A DNA stretch of 52,464 nucleotides. Source: Candidatus Binatus sp. GTDB taxonomy: Bacteria; Desulfobacterota; Binatia; Binatales; Binataceae. The notes under the pieces are model-generated. The model was not told where the DNA came from. It made no database searches and saw nothing but the letters and a program-made list of their open reading frames with translations. A program made the translations under genes and the position numbers. The stretch lies in contig NZ_DATCTO010000023.1 of the NCBI RefSeq assembly GCF_036567905.1, forward strand, positions 1 through 52,464, read 5' to 3'. Position 1 is the stretch's first letter; each line of letters begins with the position of its first letter. Positions 16,105 to 25,209 of the stretch are shown here, in pieces.

Positions 16105-18222
16105 ATGATAGCGAAATGGTGGCGCGATGGCGCGCTGGTGATTCTATCCGCGATGCTGCTCGCCGGATGCGCGTCGGCGCCCGCCCGTGCCGATTCAGCA
16201 GCCGCGTCCTCGCAAGCCGCGCCACCGGCCGGTCCCATCGCCGCGCCCATCGAGCCGCCGTCCGACGCACAGGCGGCGTTCCTCGACGGTTATCGCGCGT
16301 ATCAGAGCCACGACAATGCGCGCGCGATCGATCGTCTCAAATTTGCAGCCGACAATTTTCCCGCACTCGGTGACTATGCGCTCTTCTACCTTGCGCTCGC
16401 TCAGCGCGACCAGGGCGATCTGAACGCCTCGGCAGACACGCTCGATCGGCTCGTCAGGTCGTATCCGGGTAGCGTGATGATCGACCGCGGCGAGATTATC
16501 CGGGCCGACAATCTGCTGAAGCTCGGCCGCAACGCCGAGGCCGCTGCCGTCGCGTCGCGGCTGATTGCGCGGACGCCCGAAGCGTCTATCGAGCAGCGCG
16601 CGCGCATCGCACAAGCGCGCGCGCTCATCGCGCTCGGGAATCCAAAGTCAGCCTATGCGGACGCGATGGAACTGCGAGACAAGTATCCGCGCTCCGACTC
16701 GGACGGCGAAGCGCGCATGATTGCCCATTCGCTCCTCGCGTCGAACCCCGAGCTCGCCGACACGGCTTCACTCGCTTATCATCGCGACGAATCCGAATTG
16801 CTGCTCCGCGAGGGCGATTTGTCCGCGGCCCAGGCGCAGGCAAGCGCGGGGCTTGCGATGGCGCCGGAGCAATCGGTTCGCGCGCAACTGCTGTGGGTGA
16901 CCGCGCGAGCGCTGAAAGCGGAACCCGGCCGCGCCCGGCGCGCGATCCTCGAGTATCTGGCAATCGCGCCCCGCGGACCCGACGCGCCGGCTGCGCTTGA
17001 AGCGCTGGCGCTAATTTACTGGCACGACGATCAAGACGAGCTGGCACGTGCGACGCTGAACAGACTCGTCGCGAATTTCCCGGCCAGCGCGCGCGCCCCC
17101 GGTGCGATGCTCCGGGTCGGCAGAATTTTCGAAGAACAGCACCGGCTTGATTCCGCCCGTGCGCAATATCGACGCCTGGCTGCGCGCTATCCCCGCAGCG
17201 ACTCCGCCGAGGACGCGCGGTTTCGCATACCCTGGACGTTGTATCTGGCGCGCAATTACCGCAGCGCCGCGGCTGGATTCAAGCTTGCCGGCGCTCGCGC
17301 GAAAGATGCAACCAATCTCGACATGTGCGAGTACTGGCGTGCGCGTGCGCTGGAAAATGCGGGCGATTCCACCGACGCTCGCGCGATTTTCGCAAAACTC
17401 GCCGATAGCACCGACACCAACTACTATCCCGAACTCGCCAGCCGGCGCGTCGCGGCAGCCAGACCGGATCTTCCGGCCGCGTCGGCGCCGAACCCACAAT
17501 ACGGCGCGGCGCCTGCCGTCACCGGTGTCGCCGAGTTTCACCTGGCGCGGCTTCGAACGCTGCGCGCGATGGGACTCAAGGAACTTGAGCCCGCCGAGTT
17601 GAAGGCGCTCGAGGCACATGCCGGAGGCACCGTCGAGATGCGGCGTTTCGTGCTGGCCGGACTGGCGAGCGCCGATGCGTGGTATGACGCGATCGTGGCT
17701 GCGACGCACATGGAAAAAAATGGGCAGATTAGCCATGCCGTCGCCGAGCGGGTTCGCTATCCGCGCGCGTACTGGAATCTCTTTGAGTCCGCGTCCACCC
17801 GGCTCGCGCTTGACCCTTACCTGGTGCTCGCGTTGGCGCGCCAGGAGAGTTTGTTTAACCCCAACGCCACGTCGAGTTCGAACGCGCGCGGCCTGATGCA
17901 GTTGATTCCGTCGACGGCGAAGAAGATGGCGTCCGAGCATGGCATGGATAGCGAGGCGATCCGTCTCTACGATCCCTCGGTTAACGTCGAGCTGGGGACG
18001 GCCTATTTGAAAAACCTGCTGGAGATGTTCGGCGGCAACGCGTTTCGAGCCGTCGCGGCGTACAACGCGGGCGAGCACGCGGTTTCGAAGTGGCTGGCCG
18101 ATTCTTCCGGCTCCGATGACGAGTGGGTCGAGAATATCGAGTACAAGGAGACGCGCGAGTACGTAAAGAAGGTGATTGGAGGTCGGCGCGAGTATCTGCT
18201 GCTGTATCAGCGCAGCCCCTAG
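16105..18222 (+). CDS. Soluble lytic murein transglycosylase (Slt-like lipoprotein)
   Basis: About 705 residues. A signal with lipobox LLAGC (cysteine about residue 22) predicts an outer-membrane lipoprotein facing the periplasm. A long helical TPR-like region (about 60-520) forms the superhelical ring of Slt70-type enzymes. The C-terminal SLT domain has ALARQESLFNPNATSSSNAR, with E581 as the expected catalytic glutamate, then GLMQLIPSTAKKMA and AYNAGEHAV. It cleaves the glycan strand of peptidoglycan, forming 1,6-anhydroMurNAc. The frame is open from a TTG at 16012, but the ATG at 16105 gives a proper signal peptide. Its products could feed the amgK-murU recycling genes nearby (inference). 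Confidence 0.93.
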   Translation: MIAKWWRDGALVILSAMLLAGCASAPARADSAAASSQAAPPAGPIAAPIEPPSDAQAAFLDGYRAYQSHDNARAIDRLKFAADNFPALGDYALFYLALAQRDQGDLNASADTLDRLVRSYPGSVMIDRGEIIRADNLLKLGRNAEAAAVASRLIARTPEASIEQRARIAQARALIALGNPKSAYADAMELRDKYPRSDSDGEARMIAHSLLASNPELADTASLAYHRDESELLLREGDLSAAQAQASAGLAMAPEQSVRAQLLWVTARALKAEPGRARRAILEYLAIAPRGPDAPAALEALALIYWHDDQDELARATLNRLVANFPASARAPGAMLRVGRIFEEQHRLDSARAQYRRLAARYPRSDSAEDARFRIPWTLYLARNYRSAAAGFKLAGARAKDATNLDMCEYWRARALENAGDSTDARAIFAKLADSTDTNYYPELASRRVAAARPDLPAASAPNPQYGAAPAVTGVAEFHLARLRTLRAMGLKELEPAELKALEAHAGGTVEMRRFVLAGLASADAWYDAIVAATHMEKNGQISHAVAERVRYPRAYWNLFESASTRLALDPYLVLALARQESLFNPNATSSSNARGLMQLIPSTAKKMASEHGMDSEAIRLYDPSVNVELGTAYLKNLLEMFGGNAFRAVAAYNAGEHAVSKWLADSSGSDDEWVENIEYKETREYVKKVIGGRREYLLLYQRSP

Positions 18223-18287
18223 CGGCCCCGCTTGACAGTTCGCTCGGCATCTCCACACACTCCGGTTGGGAAGCTCGAGGAATTTTG

Positions 18288-18980
18288 TTGGCATCGCGCA
18301 AATTCAAGGCGGTCTTTTTCGATCTCGACGGCACCCTGGTCGATATCCATGGCCCGTTGTATATCGCCGCGAAAAACGCACTCGACGAACTCGGCCACGA
18401 GCCGCCGCTCACCCATGAGCGCTTTCGCGAGGCGCTTTCCAGCGATGACGTATGGCTCGGAGTGCCGGAGCATCTCAGGCCTGAGTACGTGAAGCTCGCG
18501 TACGCGTACTTCCTGGCTGAAGTCGACAAGACCGAGCGCCTCGAGGTGCTGCCGCACGTGCAGGATACGCTGGCCGAACTCAAACGGCGCGGCTATGCGA
18601 CCGGGGTGATCACCAGCCGCCCGGGTGATTCGCGCCGCCTGGTCGAGAAGCTCGCGATGGTCGGGCTCGCCTCGTACCTGGACCAGGTCGTCACGCAGAC
18701 CACGAGCACACTGCGAGCGCTGGACAAGACCGAGAGCCTCAAGCAGACCGCGCTCAAGGCGGCGATACTTCCCCGCGCCTGCATGTACGTCGGCGATGAG
18801 CCGCGCGACATCATGGCCGCGCTCGGCGCGGGCTACGGCGCGTCGGTCGCGGTCGCCACCGGCTCGGCGTCGTTCAAATACCTGCAGACCCATCCGTATT
18901 TCAAACCCGACTACGTGATTCGCTCGATGGCGGAGTTGATCGGCCTCCTCGACAATCTGAAAGCGGAAATGGCCGAGTAG
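18288..18980 (+). CDS. HAD-superfamily phosphatase (Gph-like)
   Basis: A 230-residue HAD subfamily IA hydrolase. Motif I FFDLDGTLV (D12, D14), motif II in GVITSRPG and motif IV MYVGDEPRDIMAA are all visible. Substrates in this group include phosphoglycolate and MurNAc-6-phosphate; none can be assigned. The start is a TTG at 18288 with GAGG seven bases upstream; another TTG lies one codon earlier. It is 2 nt from the first CoA-transferase gene, so likely the same operon. An in-frame extension back to 18123 overlaps the transglycosylase gene and is not conserved. Confidence 0.9.
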   Translation: MASRKFKAVFFDLDGTLVDIHGPLYIAAKNALDELGHEPPLTHERFREALSSDDVWLGVPEHLRPEYVKLAYAYFLAEVDKTERLEVLPHVQDTLAELKRRGYATGVITSRPGDSRRLVEKLAMVGLASYLDQVVTQTTSTLRALDKTESLKQTALKAAILPRACMYVGDEPRDIMAALGAGYGASVAVATGSASFKYLQTHPYFKPDYVIRSMAELIGLLDNLKAEMAE

Positions 18981-18982
18981 CG

Positions 18983-20251
18983 ATGGCGCGTTTCGAGCCC
19001 TTCCGCGAGCCGCCGCGCGCGCTCGAAGGCCTCAAGGTGGTCGAGCTGCCGTGCCTCGACACGATGCCTTTTCTGGCCGCATCGATGGCCGCGAAGTCGT
19101 TCGCGGATTTCGGCGCCGAGGTGGTCAAGGTCGAGCCGCCGCGAACGGGATCGAAGGAACGCGCGCTGGGACCGTTTCGCGACGAGCTGCCCGACCCCGA
19201 AACCGGCGGGCTGCATCTCTACCTCAACACCAACAAGCTCGGCGTGACGATCGACCTGGAAAACCGGCGCGGGCGCGATCTTGCGCTCGATTTACTCGCG
19301 CCGGCGGACATCGTTTTCAGTCCGAATCGTCCGGAACTGAACGAGAAGCTCGGGATTGACTGGCGCACGCTCACGGCCCGATTTCCGAAGCTGATCGTCG
19401 TGTCGATAACTTTTTTTGGCGCCGAGTCGCCCTACCGGAATCTGCGCGGCGGCGACCTGGTCGCCACGCACATGAGCGGCGTCGGCTACGAGACCCCGTG
19501 GCATCAGGTAACCGATCCATCGAATCAACCGCCGCTGAAGCTCGGCGGCAGGCAGTCTGACTATTTGACTGGCTATACAGCGGCGGCCGCCGCGATGTGC
19601 GCACTATACAGCCGAAAGACTAATGGCGCGGGGCAGCATGTCGACGTCGGCCAGTGGCTTTCGATGGTCAGCATGATTCGTCCCAATATCGGGTTTTACT
19701 CTCATGAGACGCCCGATTCGCCGTCGTTCCAGCGGCTCTCGACCCGCAGCAAAAGGGCCGCGCAGTGGGTTTATCCGTGCAAGGATGGATGGGTGAGCTT
19801 CAGCGCCGGCACCGATCGCTTCTGGCGCGGCGCGAAAAAGGCGATGGGCAATCCCGAGTGGATGGATAGCGAGCTGTTCGACACCGTGCTGGGCCGCGCC
19901 GCGCATATCGACGCGATCGAAGCCGGTGTAATCGATTGGCTATCTACCCAGACTCGCGCCGGGGCGTTCGAAAGGGCGCAGGCGGAACACGTGCCGTGCT
20001 TCCCGGTGCATTCCCCGGCCGAAGTCGCGGGCAACGAGCAATACAAGGCGCGGAAATTTTTCATCGATCTCGAGCATTCCGCCGCCCGCGAAGTACGGAT
20101 GCCGGGTGCGCCGTGCAAGTTCACGCGCACGCCGTGGCGAATCGTGCGCGGAGCGCCGCGGCTGGGCGAGCACAATCAAAAGATTCTTGGCCAGAGAATC
20201 GGGCGGTCGGATGCGGAGCTCGCGGGACTCGCCGCGGCGGGGATCATCTGA
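18983..20251 (+). CDS. CaiB/BaiF (family III) CoA-transferase, first of a pair
   Basis: A 422-residue family III CoA-transferase, which moves CoA between a donor acyl-CoA and a carboxylic acid. GLKVVELP near the start, DFGAEVVKVEPP for CoA binding, and QSDYLTGYTAAAAAM, whose D193 is at the position of the catalytic aspartate, are visible. GQHVDVGQW follows, typical of the family. Its stop TGA shares one base with the next gene's ATG, so the two are co-translated. Substrate is unknown. The pairing suggests a two-subunit enzyme or two activities on one pathway. Confidence 0.94.
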   Translation: MARFEPFREPPRALEGLKVVELPCLDTMPFLAASMAAKSFADFGAEVVKVEPPRTGSKERALGPFRDELPDPETGGLHLYLNTNKLGVTIDLENRRGRDLALDLLAPADIVFSPNRPELNEKLGIDWRTLTARFPKLIVVSITFFGAESPYRNLRGGDLVATHMSGVGYETPWHQVTDPSNQPPLKLGGRQSDYLTGYTAAAAAMCALYSRKTNGAGQHVDVGQWLSMVSMIRPNIGFYSHETPDSPSFQRLSTRSKRAAQWVYPCKDGWVSFSAGTDRFWRGAKKAMGNPEWMDSELFDTVLGRAAHIDAIEAGVIDWLSTQTRAGAFERAQAEHVPCFPVHSPAEVAGNEQYKARKFFIDLEHSAAREVRMPGAPCKFTRTPWRIVRGAPRLGEHNQKILGQRIGRSDAELAGLAAAGII

Positions 20252-21459
20252 TGGGAACCCGGCCGCTGGAAGGAATCCGGATCGCGGATTTCGGGTGGAT
20301 CTACTCAGTTCCGCACGCGACCGCATGGCTGGGCGCGCTGGGCGCCGACGTAATCAGGATCGAGACGTCGGGCGCGCCGGACCTGGTGCGATTTCTGACC
20401 GGCACCGACGGATCTATTGGCGCCAACCGCAGCGGAATTTTTCACGCGATTAATTCCTCGCGCCGCAGCATCGCGCTGAATCTTGCGATGCCCGAGGCGC
20501 AGAAAATCGCGGCCAAGATTATCCGGCAGAGCGATTTCGTCACCGAAAATTTCACCGTCGGCAACATGGCGAAATACAATCTCGCCTACGACGATCTGGT
20601 TAAAATCAAACCCGACATAATCATGCTGAGCGGGACTCCGCTCGGCCAGGACGGTCCGCTCGCCGGTAGTGTCGGCTTTGGGCCGACGGCGCAGGCCTTC
20701 GCCGGGCTGTGCCATATCACGGGCTATCCCGATTCGTTCCCGTGCGGGATCGGAGGAACCTGGCCGGACTTCGCGGTGGGCACCGCCATGGTGTTCTTCC
20801 TGCTCGCGGCGCTGCACTATCGCGATCGGACCGGCCAGGGGCAGTACCTCGACCTGTCGATGGCCGAGATGGTTACGACCATGATGCCCGAAGCGATGAT
20901 GGATTTTCTGATGAACGGGCGCGACGAGGCCGCGATTGGGAATCGCGACGAATCGATGGCGCCGCATGGCGTGTTCCCGGCGGCAGGCGACGACCAATGG
21001 ATCGCGATTGCGATCGCCGCCGACGACGAGTTCGCCAAGCTGTGCGAGGCGCTCGGAGCGCCTTCGATGGCGTCCGATCCGAAGTTCACGCGACTGTTCG
21101 GCCGCCTCGCGAACGTCGAGGAGCTCGAGCGCGAAATCGCGGCGCGCACGCGCGTCCATCCGCGCGATGAACTGGTCGCGAAACTTCGCGCGCGCGGTCT
21201 CGCCGCGGGACCGGTCTATAGCACTCCCGAATTGATGAAGGACCCGGTCTTCGCCCGCTCGAGCATGCTCGTGAAGTTGAAGCATTCCGAAGTCGGCGAG
21301 CGCGTCGTTCCGGGACTGCCGGTGGATTTCGGCGCGATCGATCTCGAATATCGCGGCGCGCCGATGATCGGCGAGCATACCGATGAAGTCCTGACCGAGC
21401 TGCTCGGGTACAGCGCCGCGGAAATCGCGCGGCTCAAGGATGCGAAGGTGCTGATCTAG
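20251..21459 (+). CDS. CaiB/BaiF (family III) CoA-transferase, second of a pair
   Basis: A 402-residue paralogue of the preceding gene. It starts MGTRPLEGIRIADFGW, has LGALGADVIRIETS for CoA binding and WPDFAVGTAMVFF with D173 at the catalytic position. GQGQYLDLSMAEM follows. Both members keep the aspartate, so neither looks like a degenerate subunit. The ATG at 20251 overlaps the previous stop by one base; a longer frame upstream lies inside that gene. It ends 123 nt before the convergent murU gene. Confidence 0.94.
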   Translation: MGTRPLEGIRIADFGWIYSVPHATAWLGALGADVIRIETSGAPDLVRFLTGTDGSIGANRSGIFHAINSSRRSIALNLAMPEAQKIAAKIIRQSDFVTENFTVGNMAKYNLAYDDLVKIKPDIIMLSGTPLGQDGPLAGSVGFGPTAQAFAGLCHITGYPDSFPCGIGGTWPDFAVGTAMVFFLLAALHYRDRTGQGQYLDLSMAEMVTTMMPEAMMDFLMNGRDEAAIGNRDESMAPHGVFPAAGDDQWIAIAIAADDEFAKLCEALGAPSMASDPKFTRLFGRLANVEELEREIAARTRVHPRDELVAKLRARGLAAGPVYSTPELMKDPVFARSSMLVKLKHSEVGERVVPGLPVDFGAIDLEYRGAPMIGEHTDEVLTELLGYSAAEIARLKDAKVLI

Positions 21460-21582
21460 CAGGAGCAGGGGCCGTTGCTGCGCTTCAAATTGGAGTACGG
21501 CGGCTACATGGCGCAGCCGCGGTAGCCGCGAATCGCATTGCATTTGTCGGGCGCAGCCGCCTTGCCGCTCGGTTGGTGAAGT

Positions 21583-22374
21583 TCAGCCGGCGAGAATTCC
21601 CGGTGGGGGCGACGACGCGAACTCCGCTTTGAGCGCGTCGTAACTCTTGAGATCGTCGATCGTGCGGAAGTAGCCGCGATGGACGTAGCCGAACACCGGC
21701 ATTGCGTTTGCGACCATCGGCGCGAACAGGCCGGCCATCAGGCTCCAGGGCGGCGCCGGCGGCATCAGGTCAAATACCGCCTGATCCGCTACGATCACGC
21801 CGCAATACATGAACGGCGAGAGCGATCCGGCAAGGTTGTCATCCAGGTCGGCCGGGTAATCGTCGTATTGAAGCGGGTCGTGGCGCGCAAGCAGGCGCAT
21901 CCGGCGGAGTTTTTGGCCGGCGTCGATTTCGAGACGGCTGTAGTAATCGAGATTGGCGGGCCGGAACAGCGCGATGGTGGCGAGTGCGGCGCGGTCGCGA
22001 TGGAACGCGAGCATCGCGCGCAGGTCGAGATCGAGGATCGTGTCGCTGTTGGCGATTATGAATGTATTTTCGCTTTCGATCCCGCCCAGAAACTCCCGGA
22101 GGCCATTGAGCGGGCCGCCAGTGCCGAGCAAAACCGGCTCCGGCGCATACGTGATCCGCAGTCCGAGCCCCGATCCGTCGCCGAGTCCGCGCCGAATGGC
22201 GGACGCCAGATGATGGACGTTGATTACGACCTCGGTGACGCCGCCGCGCCGCAGCATCGCGAGCGGATAATGGATCAACGGCCGCCCGCCGAGTTCAAGC
22301 ATCGGTTTCGGCGTCACCTCAGTCAGCGGGCGAAGCCGCTCGCCCATCCCGGCTGCCAGTACCAATGCCTTCAT
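21583..22374 (-). CDS. murU: Nucleotidyltransferase, MurU-like (MurNAc-1-phosphate uridylyltransferase)
   Basis: A 263-residue sugar-1-phosphate nucleotidyltransferase. ALVLAAGMGERLRPLTEVTP followed by KPMLELGGRPLIHY is the nucleotide-binding signature. NSDTILDLDLRAML supplies the metal-binding aspartate. In the known pathway MurU converts MurNAc-1-P to UDP-MurNAc. The MurU call rests on similarity in the N-terminal motif and above all on the adjacent AmgK-like kinase. A generic NDP-sugar synthase is the alternative. It lies 15 nt downstream of the kinase gene. Confidence 0.82.
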   Translation of the reverse strand: MKALVLAAGMGERLRPLTEVTPKPMLELGGRPLIHYPLAMLRRGGVTEVVINVHHLASAIRRGLGDGSGLGLRITYAPEPVLLGTGGPLNGLREFLGGIESENTFIIANSDTILDLDLRAMLAFHRDRAALATIALFRPANLDYYSRLEIDAGQKLRRMRLLARHDPLQYDDYPADLDDNLAGSLSPFMYCGVIVADQAVFDLMPPAPPWSLMAGLFAPMVANAMPVFGYVHRGYFRTIDDLKSYDALKAEFASSPPPGILAG

Positions 22375-22389
22375 TAGATAGACGCCCTG

Positions 22390-23469
22390 CTAAGCGCCGA
22401 GCGCCGCGCAAAGTTCAGGAAACTCGGCGGGCATCTGAGCAAGCATCCGGCGCGCCTGTGCGAGCGCATGCGAAATGTAGGGACGGTATCCGCTTTTGCC
22501 GCCGCGCTCGAACATCTCGAAGCGTCCGATCATCTTGAGCGCGTGTTGCAAGACGCACAGGCGATAGCTGCTCATGAATTCCGCCGGGTCGAGCGTGGTG
22601 GGGACGCCGCGCCGCGCGAGGCCCCCGCAGTAGAAGAGGAGGATGCGGCGCTCGATTGCCGGGGTAATGAATTCATCGGTGTCGCGGGTCGTCAGGAGCA
22701 CGGCGAGGTCCTGCGCGGCCGGCGCCATGAGCGCATCCTGAAAATCTATGATTCGAATTCGCGGACCGTCCTGGATGAACAGGTTGTGGCCGTGGTAGTC
22801 GCGATGCGAGAACACACGTGGAAAGCGATCGAGCCGCGCGGCCAGCTGCTTCAGCTCGGGTGCGATGGGTAAAAAGTCGGCGCCCGGTGCGACGACGCCA
22901 AGGCCAACTTCCGCAAATTCCTTCATCTCCCATTCGAACAGCCGGCCGCTGTAAGCGATCTCCCGCGCGACACATCGGCGGTCGATTTGACCGGTGCCGT
23001 CAGCGTGCAGGCGAATCAGTTCGGAGGTGGCGAGCCGGAACAGGTCCGCGGCGTCGGCGCCGGGACGGCGGACGGCGTCGAGCAGGGAAAGTTCGCCGAC
23101 ATCTTCCACCAGCAGCGCGCGCCGGGCGAGGTCCGCATCGTAGAGTGCGGGAACGGGAGCGCCGATCGACTCCAGCGATCGATGCACGTCGATCCATGGC
23201 GGCTCGCCGCGGCGCCGTGGCAGAAGATTCAGTGCGTGAACGTAGCGGGGGAAGTCGTCGGGGCCGAGATCGACGAGGATAGCGGTGGCAGGCGCGCCGG
23301 TTTCGCCCCGCGGGGCGATGCTTGCCGCGTGCTGCGCAATCGATACGCGCCAGAAACGGCGGGTTGAGAGATCGCCGCGCAGAGCGGCGATTTTGTCGAC
23401 GCGCGCGCGCGGCCATCGCCGCGTGACCGCCTTTGCCGCCCATATTTCGAACGCGTTGTCGGGTTGCAC
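22390..23469 (-). CDS. amgK: AmgK-like sugar kinase (MurNAc/GlcNAc anomeric kinase)
   Basis: About 359 residues, aminoglycoside-phosphotransferase fold. FSHRDYHGHNLFI holds the catalytic aspartate. IIDFQDALMAPAAQDLAVLL holds the metal-binding one; the DFQDA..GP..DL pattern is characteristic of AmgK, which phosphorylates MurNAc/GlcNAc at C1. LEDVGELSLLDAV and the C-terminal LQHALKMIGRF also fit. With MurU it would recycle peptidoglycan sugars while bypassing MurA. I chose the GTG at 23469. The frame extends to 23589, but that region covers a terminator hairpin and is not conserved. Confidence 0.82.
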   Translation of the reverse strand: MQPDNAFEIWAAKAVTRRWPRARVDKIAALRGDLSTRRFWRVSIAQHAASIAPRGETGAPATAILVDLGPDDFPRYVHALNLLPRRRGEPPWIDVHRSLESIGAPVPALYDADLARRALLVEDVGELSLLDAVRRPGADAADLFRLATSELIRLHADGTGQIDRRCVAREIAYSGRLFEWEMKEFAEVGLGVVAPGADFLPIAPELKQLAARLDRFPRVFSHRDYHGHNLFIQDGPRIRIIDFQDALMAPAAQDLAVLLTTRDTDEFITPAIERRILLFYCGGLARRGVPTTLDPAEFMSSYRLCVLQHALKMIGRFEMFERGGKSGYRPYISHALAQARRMLAQMPAEFPELCAALGA

Positions 23470-23546
23470 GTGATGGATTCTAGCGGCGGAATTGCGGTTG
23501 CGCGAGTATGAGGAACGCCGGTGACGAGTGAAAAGTAAAAGACGAA

Positions 23547-23580
23547 AAACCGGCGCGGCCGTTGGTGGCCGCGCCGGTTT
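23547..23580 (-). terminator. Rho-independent terminator of the DUF1329 gene
   Basis: A perfect 14-bp GC-rich stem (AAACCGGCGCGGCC and its complement) with a 6-nt loop. Read on the minus strand it is followed by TTTTTCGTCTTTT. It starts 46 nt after the DUF1329 stop codon and separates that gene from amgK. Confidence 0.88.
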
Positions 23581-23625
23581 ATTTCTCAATCAGTCGCGAC
23601 TTTCTTCACTCGATCATGCCGGCCA

Positions 23626-24948
23626 TCAGTCGCCTGCTATCCCGTGCCCGCCCTCGGCCGCGCGCGCCATTGCCTCGGGAGTGAACCACTCGCGATCCAC
23701 GGCGCCCATGTTGATGAACCAACTCTCCGCTGACGGAGCGCTCAGCGACGGATGGTAGCAAACGGTGGAAAACCCGCTTTGCACGTTGGTCGTCGAGGAT
23801 CCGACCTGGAACTCGCGCTTGAACGGGTAAATCGCGATGCGCGAGTCGGGGCGCGCCCGATCGGCATAGTTCATCCACGTGGTGTAGTTCATGAACAACT
23901 GGCCCCCACGGTCATACATGTCCACGAACATCGGGAAGTCGGCCTCCGAGTCGATGTAAATAATTTCGCGGCTGTAAAGCGGGCTGGCGTACCGTCCCGG
24001 CCGTGCCTTGGCCTCAATCATGTAGAGCCGCCTGAGTTGCCATGGGTCCGGGCAATGGCTTGCGCCGCCGTCGGTTGGGCAGCGCGGATCGGGGCTACGA
24101 TGAATGTCGACGGCGGCGAGCATCGTCTTTTCGCCCAGGAACTTGAAATCGTAGTCCTCGGGCTTGCCGCTCCAGCCCTCGTAGTGGTTGGGATCGTAAG
24201 CCTGCGCGCCTGCCGCGGTGTCACTCATCGTGTAGCTCAGACGCCGGAGCCGGCGCGTACCGGGCTCCCAGGTCCAACTGTCGTCATCCCTCGTTGGATC
24301 GGCGTAGCGGAACTTGAGGATCCCGTTGCCGCGAGAGGTAGCCGGAGACAGAACCGGATAGAGCAGCGCCTCGTAAAAGCGCCGAGTTGTGTTGAAATCG
24401 GGATCGATCGGCAGCGGTTGCACCTCGGTCCGTCCGACTTCGTTGTAGCCCGCGTAGTGGCCAATCTCGATGTCATTGATCGAGAAGTACGGCTTGTTGT
24501 AGCCCCAGTACACGCTGTCGCAATCGAACCAGCGCAGATCGTAGTCGTCCGTGGATATTGGCCGGAAGACTCCGTTCCACATCACCTTCTCGGCTGCCAG
24601 CGGATCGTTAGCGTCGATGATCGGAAACGGCTGACCCGCGACGTAGCCAATCAGGCTGCGATGGTCGGGGGTCAGTCTGGTCTGGCTCGAGTACTTTTCG
24701 GTCGCCTCGGTGTAGGGCTGAGGCCAGTCTATGCGCTCGGTTGGCTCGATCTTCATCTCCATGCCGTGCTGGACGCGTGCATATGCGCCTGGCGGGAGCA
24801 GCTCTTGGACCTTTGCCGCGTTGTCCGGGGTGATGAGATCCCCGGGTCTTACCTGAGCCGATGCCGGCGCATTGGTAATCCCGACCACAAGCATCACAGC
24901 AGTCAGAACTCCGCCGCACCAGGCTCCCCATCCGATTGCGCGCTTCAT
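23626..24948 (-). CDS. DUF1329 (outer-membrane lipoprotein-sorting-like) protein
   Basis: A 440-residue exported protein. A signal peptide ends around NAPASA-Q. The body is typical of DUF1329: GDLITPDNAAKVQELLPPG near the start, a DRGG-type region with WTWEPGTRRLRRLSY in the middle, and YIDSEADFPMFVDMYDRGGQ toward the end. Family members occur beside RND exporters and degradation genes for hydrophobic compounds; the molecular function is unknown. The start at 24948 has a strong ribosome site (GAGGGAG) 5 nt upstream; the frame is open 19 codons further. It is monocistronic, with promoter and terminator both visible. Confidence 0.9.
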   Translation of the reverse strand: MKRAIGWGAWCGGVLTAVMLVVGITNAPASAQVRPGDLITPDNAAKVQELLPPGAYARVQHGMEMKIEPTERIDWPQPYTEATEKYSSQTRLTPDHRSLIGYVAGQPFPIIDANDPLAAEKVMWNGVFRPISTDDYDLRWFDCDSVYWGYNKPYFSINDIEIGHYAGYNEVGRTEVQPLPIDPDFNTTRRFYEALLYPVLSPATSRGNGILKFRYADPTRDDDSWTWEPGTRRLRRLSYTMSDTAAGAQAYDPNHYEGWSGKPEDYDFKFLGEKTMLAAVDIHRSPDPRCPTDGGASHCPDPWQLRRLYMIEAKARPGRYASPLYSREIIYIDSEADFPMFVDMYDRGGQLFMNYTTWMNYADRARPDSRIAIYPFKREFQVGSSTTNVQSGFSTVCYHPSLSAPSAESWFINMGAVDREWFTPEAMARAAEGGHGIAGD

Positions 24949-25026
24949 GTTGACTCCCTCTTTCGGCAAGTGCTTGCCGGCGTTTGGAATTTTGTCCCGC
25001 AACAATCTGCTTACATTCTACGCTGC

Positions 25027-25055
25027 TAATTAGTCCTGCGGCTCGGAGTCGTCAA
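25027..25055 (-). promoter_or_regulatory. Candidate sigma70 promoter of the DUF1329 gene
   Basis: On the minus strand TTGACG (25055-25050) and TAATTA (25032-25027) are separated by exactly 17 nt, about 80 nt before the ATG at 24948. Five of six bases match the -35 consensus. It is the best-spaced promoter-like pair I noticed in the window. Confidence 0.5.
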
Positions 25056-25209
25056 TAGGGCTAATGATGACAAACGGGTTGGGGGTCTAATGGCCCGATT
25101 AGCGCTTGCCGACGGCGGCCACCCCTGCTAAAAAATCGGCGATCGTTCCAAAACACCCGCTCATCAGGTATTGATATCAAGATAAGAAGTCCTTGTAGGC
25201 GGCTCGAGA

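Noticed and set aside
20305..21543. 412-codon minus-strand frame opposite the second CoA-transferase
   Set aside because: Shadow of a gene with intact CoA-transferase motifs and overlap-coupled start.
21460..21582. Possible terminator or repeat between the second CoA-transferase and murU
   Set aside because: GC-rich with short CGCAGCCGC repeats but no stem followed by a T-run, and no match to the structured repeat.
23470..23589. Upstream extension of the AmgK-like kinase
   Set aside because: The frame is open but crosses the DUF1329 terminator hairpin and is non-conserved Arg/Ser-rich; the GTG at 23469 fits the domain start.
23752..25029. 425-codon plus-strand frame opposite the DUF1329 gene
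   Set aside because: The minus-strand gene has signal peptide, ribosome site, promoter and terminator; the plus frame has none of these.
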